From Sphaerulina vaccinii (lineage: Eukaryota > Ascomycota > Dothideomycetes > Mycosphaerellales > Mycosphaerellaceae): a stretch of DNA of 64,000 nt. The notes under the pieces are model-generated. The model saw only the letters and a program-made list of their open reading frames with translations, was not told where the DNA came from and did no database searches. The DNA lies in contig JAKUDP010000002.1 of the NCBI GenBank assembly GCA_022570795.1, positions 62,001-126,000 on the forward strand. Direction: 5' to 3'. The first letter of the stretch is position 1; the number at the start of each line of letters is the position of its first letter. This document shows, piece after piece, positions 23,853-32,559 of this stretch. Position numbers and translations under genes: made by a program.

Positions 23853-23862
23853 CCTTATATGG
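23853..23862 (-). promoter_or_regulatory. CArG/TATA-like box upstream of secreted-protein gene
   Basis: The sequence is CCTTATATGG (CCATATAAGG on the gene's strand), a perfect CC(A/T)6GG. It could serve as a MADS-box (Mcm1/Rlm1-type) site or simply as the TATA element (TATAA). Confidence 0.45.
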
Positions 23863-24939
23863 TACTAAAGACTCTTTCCTACCATCCTGGCCGTTCCTAC
23901 TGCATCATTCTCAATACTGGCAGTCGCTATACTCCTATACCACGGAAGGCTCATCATTCGAAGAAGGACCTGCCATCCGTGTAACATCAGAAGAAAGAGC
24001 TAAGGTTGCATTTGCGGCAGAAGGAGCAACAAGCTTGTTTTCGGTATGTGGCAGGTGATAATGCAGGTAGAGAGGATCTGGACAGACTGAGCGCACAGAC
24101 CAGCTATAGTCGCTGCATATGTCGCCGATGTTCAAATGCTAGCTTTTGTGATGAAGATGTCTACTCTTTCGACCTAGCATTAGCAAAGGTCTCTGCAATC
24201 TGGAACATACTAAGCGACCGAAAGCAAGGACAGAGGGTGCCTGCGGCTTCCATTTTCGTCGAGACATACATGCGAAATCGAAGATAATGGTCGAGGAGAG
24301 GAGAGAAACTCACAGTATCTAGACGAATATCGGAAAGCTTCTCTAAGAGTTCACTCGATACCGACAGCCTCTGAATAGAAGTGTATGAGCCCAGTGCTTG
24401 TGCGTAGTAGGAGAGTATTGACGGTGTGGTAGCTGGTCTGTGAACTTGGTCTGTCCAGATCCCTTTTGATAGTGTAGGCGTGGCAATAAACCACTGTCAA
24501 TTTTGGCATGCTCTTAGCAGCTCCAGCTGTACTATACTTATCACATGAAGAAGATCTGTGTGAGACAGAATGATTTATAGTCTTCCAAACACAAACTGCT
24601 GGTAGCCTGAAGGATGCCCCACGATCTCACACATAATGCTCTGCTGAGATGAACGTCGCAGCGACACTCTTCCACATGAGAATATCTCCTGTTGCTTTTT
24701 GTGCGATGATGTGCGGCGACGAAGAGGTCTGGCCTCACATTTGGCCTATTTGGCCTCATGGATCTCCTTCTTCTCTGCAACATTTGCGTGAGTAGGATGG
24801 CCGAACGAGTCTACCTCTGGCTCTTTGGCTGCCATGATTCTGTTTAGAACCATGCCCACTTCCAACATTCGAACACTCCGAGCTCCAGCACACCTTGAAT
24901 CGTAGTACAAGCCGACCCACGATGTGATACACCACATCA
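23863..24939. other. Gene-free stretch, 1.08 kb
   Basis: Short frames only, none with an ATG start and domain. It holds the upstream sequence of the secreted-protein gene and the 3' end of the deaminase gene. Confidence 0.5.
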
Positions 24940-26133
24940 TCACATTCCCAAACCCTCTAACTCCTCCAAAATTCCCCTCTTGACCTCCTCCGGTGGCCAA
25001 CACATCTCCACAGCCCCTCTCTCCAAGCTTTTCATCTCAGCATCGCTCAACCCAAGTTCTCTCCTAACAAGTAACAAATTCTCCAAAACCCAAGTATCCT
25101 CCATAATAGCCGGATCATCACTTCCAATAGCAATCCTCACGCCTTTATCAAAAAGCACTCTGATTCTATGGAAGACTTCGTCGAATGGTTGATGGCGAAT
25201 GTAGGACCATGGACAGATCGTCATTCCATAATTCTTCCCTACGGCCTGAGAGAGGAGGGTGGGGCTGGAGACGATGTTGAGTCCGTGATCGATCCTGTCT
25301 GTCTTGATGTCGTGGATGCATTGCCGGATGTGCTCGAGAGGATATATTTTGCCGACGTCGCAGTAGGCTGAGATTCGAAGACCGTCTTTTCGTGCTTGGG
25401 CGAAGACTTCGTGGAAGAGGTTTGGAGGACGACCATCTTCTGTTGAGTCTAGTCCAATTCCCACTATCATATCGCGATAAGGTAGTGCGGCTTTGTAGTG
25501 TTCCATCGCACTCTCCGGACTCATATCTCGCAAAAATCACATGATCCACTTCGAATGTACCTATCACAAGCATTAGAATCTCCCATCTCCATCTTCACCT
25601 CAAAGACCACGCTACGCAAGAGGTAAACTTACATTCAACTCCCTATCCGCCCTCCTCATAGCATCTCGAAACCCACTCATCATCACCTCCCAACCAACAC
25701 CACATTTCGTATGTCCTTGAGGATCGAAGAAAATCTCAGCATATCTCACCCTCATCTCACTCGCTCTCTCATAATAAACCATAGCCAAATCATAATAATC
25801 CTGCTTCGTCTTCAAAACTTCAAATCCCGAATAATAAGCTTCAAAAAAGCTCAAAGTCTCCTGTTCGTTATTCTGCTTCCCATCTCTCTTCTCCTCATGA
25901 GAAGCTTGGTATTCGTCTAACGTGGAGAATACTGCTCCGGTACGGGGATGTTTCAATTCGATCTTGTTACGCTGAGCGAATTTCCATTTCAGTTCTGGAG
26001 AAAGTATGCCTTCGATATGGATATGTAGTTCGACTTTTGGCATGGCTAGGATGAAAGGATCTGGGTTCTCCAAGAGGGATATTTTGAGATCTTGACGAGC
26101 TGTGAGGGACATGCAACCTTCGACTTCTGCCAT
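24940..26133 (-). pseudogene. Adenosine/adenine deaminase family, in-frame TGA and lost His
   Basis: Exons 26133-25633 and 25560-24940 flank a 72-bp intron (GTAAGT...GATAG, CTAAT branch site). Exon 1 carries the metal-binding MPKVELHIHIEG motif and FDPQGH. Exon 2 carries SPESAMEHYKAALPYRD, VGIGLDS, RIDHGLNI and IAIGSDDPAI, all family hallmarks. Two defects are visible. The eighth codon of exon 2 (25537-25539) is TGA where the family block reads WIM-Cys-FLRD. And the usual His of the fungal HCDV motif (HAGE in animal enzymes) is Tyr (SAYCDVG). Without the TGA the protein would be about 373 residues, the usual length. Later ATGs at 26112 and 26043 could also start it. The enzyme class deaminates adenosine or adenine in purine salvage; this copy is probably inactive. 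Confidence 0.8.
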
Positions 26134-26782
26134 GTTCGTCCAGGAGCACAAATTATCAGGTTGGTGGATCCGTGGTAGAGATAATAGGAGCTGGTCTTTC
26201 GAAAAGTGATCAAGTAGAAACTTGTTTTCTTATGGCCTTTTTGCTCGTTAGATGATAAAGTCCTGTTGTGACCCTTCTGTTTGTTATTATACCGTCGAAG
26301 TTGATCATTTGATCTTTCGCTTTTTTTGAGGACACCGTCGAAGGAAGTCAAGGCGGCCGCGGGCACCGTTCAGTGAGTCAATCGATATTCGGCTCGAGAC
26401 ATACCGAAGTGCCGAATCAGTTGTGTTTCAGTATTTCAAAAGCACCAGAGGGTGCATTGATTGTCCTTGACCCCAGGCTACGGACGATCTGTGTTTCCAC
26501 TGCTCCATGCCACATACTCTGGTTGTTCTTCACCATGCCACGCATGGAGCAGAAAGATGTACTGCACAGAGATCAGCGCTGAATAGGACGTATCGCTTCA
26601 AACGTTACTCAATCTCGTTCATAGCTGACCATATTGTGTTGCAATGTTTTCATCATCATTAGTCATTCTTACATACCATTGTATACAAGCTCAGCGTAAC
26701 GATCAGAGAACCAGCTCAGCTCTTGATGACTGTCTCTTCCTATGCAAATTCATTCGCCATGTCAACTCAGCTGACAACACTT
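26134..26782. other. Gene-free stretch
   Basis: This holds the deaminase promoter side and the 3' UTR of VPS72. No supported gene. Confidence 0.5.
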
Positions 26783-28600
26783 TCAGCCATTGCTAGGCGT
26801 ACTGCTTGCTCCAAATCCTTGGGGCACACCTTTCGCGGGTCTCCCCATGTCCCCATACGTCGGTCCAGTGTAAGCACCCAGCATCCCACTCCACTGCGTT
26901 CCTCCAGCAATCATCCTCTGAATCATCTTGTACTCCATCAATCCAGCATAAGCCAATCCAGTTTTCGGATCACGGAACTTGGCGGGAAAAGGCGTCATGG
27001 CACATCGTGTCTTGATAGGAGGATGCGGCATTGGCTCTTTGACGTTTGCGCGTTTCTTGTGTGTGAGGTATCGAACTTCATCGGGCGCGAATTTTGGATA
27101 CGAGAGTGGGAGTAGAGTAGATGCGACAGGAGTAGGTTCTAGTGTGGCGTCTTTGGTAGACTTTGAGGCGCTTCTCCTGCTCGAAGTTGTCAAATCGAGA
27201 TTGTCGAATGCTTCGAGCATGACGAGGGATCGTTGTGCTTGTTGCTTGATGAGAGGTGCGGTAGATATGGGAGGTGTCTGCTGTGTCGGCGTGTTGAGGG
27301 GGTCATGGTTGAAGCTCTGGTTGTATGCGGGCAAGCCATGATATGTCACAGGTTGGTTTGGTGTGAATTGATTCGAAGAAGGCTGAGGTGCCAAGGGTGG
27401 GAGTCCATTTTGCGCCAGCGATGGCGTATTGATCGCCGGAGTGCTAGGTGTGTAGGTTCCAAGCGTCGATGTACCAGAGCCATTGGCGTAGTCATGTATG
27501 CCTTCAAGCCATGATGATGGGCCTGCAGCTGGAGGTACAGGTACAGGCTGTGGTGCTGAGATTGCAGTCCGAAGAGGTCGACTGTCAGCAAAGCCAGGCG
27601 TCGCTGGCACACTAGGCGGAGCAGGAGTTCCACTAGCTGTTGCATATGCTGTGGAGTTGCCAGAGCCAGTATCCTCCATCTCCACATCTCCATTCTCTGG
27701 CCTGTCCTTGATCTCTTCGATCTTCTGACTCCCATGCAGACGATGATCCTTGATCTTGTCACCTTCCCACAGCACGCTGCCACTCCAATGGCGTATCACT
27801 GGTCCATCAATGCCTCGTCTCCTCTTCGCAGCCAGTGCCTCTTCTCGCAGCCGCTGCCTCTCAGCCTCCTCCCTCTCCCACCTGCCGAACTCCTTTGCAG
27901 TCTCCTTTTCGATCTTGGCGGCGGCTGCAAAGCGCTCTTCCTGGGTCAGTACTAATCGTGCCTTGGCCTTTTCTCGTTTCGCGGCATTTGCCATGCGTTC
28001 CTTCTGGATCTGGCTCCTCTTGACACTCTCTTCAAGATTGGCGTGTACAATCTCCCGATTCGCGACTGCGGTACTGCGACTTGATTGACGCGTTGGCTGA
28101 TCAGCTTCTGCCGGCCTCCAGTCCTGACGCTCACTCTTCTTCTTCGGCTTCTGCTGAGGCGTGCTGGCTCCATCTTCCGTCTTGACATCGTCTGCTAGCG
28201 TGACTTTCTTCTTCTTCTTAGCGAAACGTGCTCCCACGCGCAACTTGGCCTCGTCCATCTTGCGCTTCAGCTTGTTCTGCTTCTGCTGTTCGCGTTCTTG
28301 CCGTTTCAGCTCCTTCTCACCCTCCAAGTCCTCCTTCTCGCCTTCCTGTGGTGGACCAGCATCTTCGTCGTCGTCGGATGCGGAGAGTGCAACATCATCG
28401 CTGTCGGAGCCCTCAAACTCGCCCTCGTCGTCTTCTTCATCCTCCATGAACAGCTTTTTGACCTCTTCATCGTCCAGATTGTCCTTGATGAGGGAGTCGT
28501 ACAAGTTGCCTGCTGTGCATCGTTTGGCGCGAGTCGCAATAAGACCCGTCGTGCGGACATCCTCGCCTTCAGAAGCTGACCCGTCGCTGGTGTCTGACAT
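26783..28600 (-). CDS. VPS72: YL1/Vps72 (Swc2), SWR1 chromatin-remodelling subunit
   Basis: A single 605-residue frame from an ATG with clear upstream space. The N-terminal third matches the YL1 nuclear protein domain: GLIATRAKRCTAGN, an acidic stretch (EDEEDDEGEFEGSDSDD), basic KKKKK, and RQSSRSTAVANREIV. A long charged helix follows. After a Pro/Ser/Thr-rich linker the C-terminal YL1 domain appears (about residues 525-565: KTRCAMTPFPAKFRDPKTGLAYAG). In yeast this protein binds the H2A.Z-H2B dimer and helps SWR1 deposit it in nucleosomes. The domain pair and order are diagnostic. The length is within the range of filamentous fungi, longer than animal YL1. It diverges from the F-box-like gene at 28929, with 328 bp between. 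Confidence 0.93.
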   Translation of the reverse strand: MSDTSDGSASEGEDVRTTGLIATRAKRCTAGNLYDSLIKDNLDDEEVKKLFMEDEEDDEGEFEGSDSDDVALSASDDDEDAGPPQEGEKEDLEGEKELKRQEREQQKQNKLKRKMDEAKLRVGARFAKKKKKVTLADDVKTEDGASTPQQKPKKKSERQDWRPAEADQPTRQSSRSTAVANREIVHANLEESVKRSQIQKERMANAAKREKAKARLVLTQEERFAAAAKIEKETAKEFGRWEREEAERQRLREEALAAKRRRGIDGPVIRHWSGSVLWEGDKIKDHRLHGSQKIEEIKDRPENGDVEMEDTGSGNSTAYATASGTPAPPSVPATPGFADSRPLRTAISAPQPVPVPPAAGPSSWLEGIHDYANGSGTSTLGTYTPSTPAINTPSLAQNGLPPLAPQPSSNQFTPNQPVTYHGLPAYNQSFNHDPLNTPTQQTPPISTAPLIKQQAQRSLVMLEAFDNLDLTTSSRRSASKSTKDATLEPTPVASTLLPLSYPKFAPDEVRYLTHKKRANVKEPMPHPPIKTRCAMTPFPAKFRDPKTGLAYAGLMEYKMIQRMIAGGTQWSGMLGAYTGPTYGDMGRPAKGVPQGFGASSTPSNG

Positions 28601-28928
28601 GCTCTCTCAGTAGAAGATGCCGAATATGGCTGCTGTTGTGTGATGTGTCAATGTTGGATGAGCGAGAGACGCGTTCTGCCTTTCGCTCCCTTTCGCTCCT
28701 GGGTGACTTTCGCTCCGAGACGTTCCGAGAATGCTTCTTCCACTTCCAACCACACGCTTCCCTCACAAGTCATCAACATCAACCTACAACCATATTTGTC
28801 CTGAACTATCATGAAGATGGCCTCATTCGTCTATCTCACGCTGTCTGGTGACTTCACTGTCGTCAACACACAACAGCATATACATCGAGAAGCAGGCTGA
28901 TATCGACCATACTACTCTCCGAGCGGCC
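28601..28928. promoter_or_regulatory. Divergent promoter between VPS72 and F-box-like gene
   Basis: The 328 bp lie between two outward-facing start codons. TTTCGCTCC occurs three times near 28680-28712, a possible local element. Confidence 0.45.
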
Positions 28929-30419
28929 ATGACTTCAATCAAGCGGCTTATCGGCTGGCTGCACCACAAGCCTACGTCTCGTCGCTTTGAGACTCAGCAG
29001 CAGGAGAGCCCTAGCAATGTAAAGACCAGAGACAACGGAATCGCATCCGACAAGCAGCCACTGCCAGCCGTTGGCAGCGCCGTCACAGTAGCTGGAGTCT
29101 TCTCGAGATGTATCAGAGGAAGGAAGGTCATCACTCCGCCTGAGGAGCCGACCTTCGACCTCACAACATGTCACCAGCAACTCGATGTGCTTGGGTCGGC
29201 CACTTGCTTGACTTGTGGTGAGGAGTTCATTCCCGGTAACGACAGCGAGCTCACGCCCAATTCACGCCAGTACACATTTCATGCCGTGCCCGAAGATCAC
29301 CGAGTGTGCTTATGCAACCTGAACGCCGGACCACGAAGGGCTTGGATCATGGCAGGAACGCGCATTCGTCCAGTCTGCCATGTCTGCATCGAATGGTGGG
29401 ACACGCTTCCGATGGTCAAGCAGCCAAGAATCTTGTACAGGGGCAAGATTCGTGGCCCTCTCATTACATTCTTACACCTACCGAGAGAGATCAGGAACCA
29501 GATCTACAGCTACTGTTTTACAGTCTTCCAATGTTCAAAATGTCCGAGGACAGCTACAGGAAATTGCCTTGAGGGAACCATTAAACATCCTCTGTTCCCG
29601 GACAGCAGCGCCATATGCCGTGTATGCAGGTGCGTATCCTGGCTTACACGAACGGAGGACACTTCATACTTGGATAATGATCTAGGTCGGCATCGTGCGC
29701 TGGTACACGTCAATCGTTGGAGTATGGACAAAGAGCTTTGGCCTCATGATCGCTCAGCTCGGCCTTACGAACCGATATACCTCAAAACTCCCCGCAGGAC
29801 ACTCGCAGCGAAAGGTACAACATACGACATGGATGACGACCGCCTGATAGGTGTAGGGCAGCCCTCTCTCACGAGCACTTGCAAAGATATCAGAGAAGAA
29901 ACACTACCAATGTGGTATGGCAACCAAACATTCTTCTTCACCATCTTCGAAAATATCGGAAACAAGCAACGCAGCTGTCAAGAGTGTAAGCCTCCGCTCC
30001 ATCGCTCACCCTCTACCATGAGGGGCTGCAACTGTGCTAGCCGTAACGAAATGCAACGATACACGGAGTTGGATGCCTGGTTCTCAATCCACAGATGGCT
30101 CAAGTGCATTGGCAAAACCAACGCTGGAAGCATACGAAATATGGTCCTTGTTAATTCTTCGAGACGAGTGCGACGTGAATTTGCGAGTCCTGATTGGCCG
30201 AACACGGTTCCTATGATCAACCAATTGAAGGACTTTGGCCTCAGGATCGACACACCCGGGGTACTGACATGGAGAAGGGTTGGGCCACCATACTGTCGTT
30301 GCGAGAGTTGTGTTATGAAAGCGCTGAGACTGGCTGAGTCTGATCCGAAGGTTGTGGAGGAAGAGCAGAGGTATAGAGGGGCGAGATTCTCGAAGGCTGA
30401 TGTTAGACACTGCAGATGA
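28929..30419 (+). CDS. F-box-like protein with CxxC pairs, 496 aa
   Basis: The start is the ATG at 28929; upstream in-frame codons lack an ATG. The F-box-like motif FLHLPREIRNQIYSYCF lies around residues 181-197. The family's second block (TCKDIREETLPMWYGNQTFFF) comes later and is intact, unlike in the gene at 1400-2645. Several paired cysteines stand out: CLTC (~93), CHVC (~150), CSKC (~202), CRVC, CQEC, CNC and CRCESC. They suggest zinc-stabilised insertions on both sides of the F-box. Role presumed to be ubiquitin-ligase substrate recognition. No intron is needed. Confidence 0.78.
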   Translation: MTSIKRLIGWLHHKPTSRRFETQQQESPSNVKTRDNGIASDKQPLPAVGSAVTVAGVFSRCIRGRKVITPPEEPTFDLTTCHQQLDVLGSATCLTCGEEFIPGNDSELTPNSRQYTFHAVPEDHRVCLCNLNAGPRRAWIMAGTRIRPVCHVCIEWWDTLPMVKQPRILYRGKIRGPLITFLHLPREIRNQIYSYCFTVFQCSKCPRTATGNCLEGTIKHPLFPDSSAICRVCRCVSWLTRTEDTSYLDNDLGRHRALVHVNRWSMDKELWPHDRSARPYEPIYLKTPRRTLAAKGTTYDMDDDRLIGVGQPSLTSTCKDIREETLPMWYGNQTFFFTIFENIGNKQRSCQECKPPLHRSPSTMRGCNCASRNEMQRYTELDAWFSIHRWLKCIGKTNAGSIRNMVLVNSSRRVRREFASPDWPNTVPMINQLKDFGLRIDTPGVLTWRRVGPPYCRCESCVMKALRLAESDPKVVEEEQRYRGARFSKADVRHCR

Positions 30420-30661
30420 CAGGATGCAGGTTATGGCGGCATCGTCATGAAACGTTCATTGAGGGCGCTTCATCGAAGCCGCACCGACCGAACGATCACT
30501 CGGAGCGCGAATTGCACTGGCTTTCTCTCGAGCATTGTGGAAACAACCAGACCAAACGACGCCGCTTTCAGCATTGAACTAAACAGCAAACATCATGCAA
30601 GCATCCAAGTATAGACTTGGTCAATCGAAGACTTCTGATACGAGCTCCGCGACACCGAACC

Positions 30662-31102
30662 ATGTCAAGACCAAGGCTCAAAACAGAAAACTTATCTTTC
30701 ACAACCTTGATACTAGACGCCCTCGACAGCGTCGAGCCACTCCGCCTGCTCATTGGCCGCTTATGGCCTACCCATCAAGCTGCCGACGATGTGCGCACTA
30801 CACTTACTAACATACGAACCATACTCAACGAGATTCGGCATCGGGTGCTCGCTCGAGGACACGGTGGTCAGCGTACACACAGGGATATCGTTAAGGCGAT
30901 CAAAAAGACCAACAAGGCATGCATAGAAATGGACAATCACTTGAGAAGGGCTGCGACATACTTTCATCCCGAGCGAGGCAATCCAAGTAGTACTAGACAG
31001 GCTGTGAGTTGGTTCTTGGTTATGGGTTTGGGTCAGCCGAGGAATAGGCAGATGTTGAGGGGAATGAATGGGAGTCTGGCGACGTATGTGAGGAAGCTTT
31101 GA
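30662..31102 (+). CDS. Hypothetical protein, 146 aa
   Basis: An intact frame from ATG 30662 in context AACCATGTC. It is basic and mostly helical (LTNIRTILNEIRHRV; DIVKAIKKTNKACIEMDNHLRRAATYF). No signal peptide, membrane segment or domain is recognised. It lies 242 bp downstream of the F-box-like gene on the same strand. Coding is supported only by length and amphipathic helix pattern. Confidence 0.45.
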   Translation: MSRPRLKTENLSFTTLILDALDSVEPLRLLIGRLWPTHQAADDVRTTLTNIRTILNEIRHRVLARGHGGQRTHRDIVKAIKKTNKACIEMDNHLRRAATYFHPERGNPSSTRQAVSWFLVMGLGQPRNRQMLRGMNGSLATYVRKL

Positions 31103-32559
31103 AGGATGCTCCTTTCTCGAGGGAAGTGGTCAGACCCGGCTGTTGGAGATGAGAAGATTGAGGAAGATGAGAGGATTCGATGCTGAAGTGACTGTACTTT
31201 GATGTGGACAGGTTGGGACAGTGCATCAGACTGGAAAGACCTTGAACGTACCGATCTTACAAAAAGAAACGTATGACTCGCGAGATCGTATCTGGAGTCC
31301 GAATCGAATGTGCCTAGCTTCAACACTTCTGCCATGGTTGTGGAAGAATGCCGGCACCAACCATTACCCCAGCCTTCGATCTGTGCACCATGCCACCAAC
31401 ACACCAACATCACATAGAGAAACACGAGCAACAGCACTCGTCAACTTCACCGTCCTGTTCATACATGTACGCAGACAGGTATTGGCATATATCCTCACAA
31501 AAGCCGAATGCGCTCGCATATTCTCGGACTTCTTGCGTCCTCACAGGAACCCATGGCCCGTGGCACCATGCCAAGAGCTCGACATCCAATTTACAGCTGG
31601 CCAGAAGTATCAGAATAGGTGCTTATGAGACCAAGCTAAGCCTTAAAACGACCCTGCTCTTGGTGCCCGGCCTACACTGGAAGTTGTGTCTCGCCTTCTG
31701 ATACCTCTGTCTATGGCGACATACCTCACCTTACATTCCAGAAACATCGGCAACACCACATGGCACAACCAGGTCTGGCCCTGAAATGAAGGTCTACTTC
31801 ACATGTAAGGCTGAAGACGCGCCGATGTTGCTGCGCTTCATACTCTTCACCCGGTTCCGACGGCTTGAGTTGCCAAAGAAACCAGTTTTAGCGACCTTTG
31901 CTCTACGAAATAGGACTGACAGCTGTCTCAGAGCTCCAGGCCTGGCCAGACCGACACACGAGATGTGCACCATCTACACTTTGCATAACAAGCTATGGCA
32001 ACATGCCTTGTATACTCGATGCCCATTATCAGTGACATCGCATGACGATGTGGCAGCTCACTGCGAAATCGCCGAACAAGTAAAAACGCACCATCTCTAT
32101 CGCCACAATCTTTCGCCGGCTTTACGGTGTCGAGATCGTATATAACATCTGCGCGCCCGCTCCCGTCATCGCCTTCCGAAAGAGGATGGCGCCACAAGAG
32201 TGGTATACATGTCACCACCATGCGCAATCTCCTGCGAACTACTATCTGGGTCTAAGAACTGTTGATCAGGGCATGCACTCCACGCGGGGCTGAGATAGTA
32301 CGATGTAGGTGCTGTATAACATACTTGCTGACCTGTCCGCGAGCGACTAGCTACTGCCCTACTATCTTTCAGGCACCAATACCCTTCGCTGGCACGATCC
32401 CACTTCGACTTACGACGACTGCCATGATTAACGACACAACAGTCCTGGAGACCATTTTCGAATTGACTGAAACAGACTGAGCTTCGCGAAACACGATCAA
32501 TCCGCCGGCAAGAGTCAGCATACAACAAGAGAGAATAAGCGCAGTACTTCTTGGCGGCC
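31103..32559. other. Gene-free stretch, 1.46 kb
   Basis: Several frames of 60-130 codons exist on both strands but they overlap, lack ATG starts or show no domain. I see no gene I would defend. Confidence 0.45.

Noticed and set aside
25537..25539. Selenocysteine at the deaminase TGA
   Set aside because: Ascomycetes are not known to make selenoproteins, no SECIS element was seen and a second lesion is present in the same gene.
31786..32145. 119-codon plus-strand frame
   Set aside because: No domain, no homologue recognised and mixed frames around it; looks like chance.
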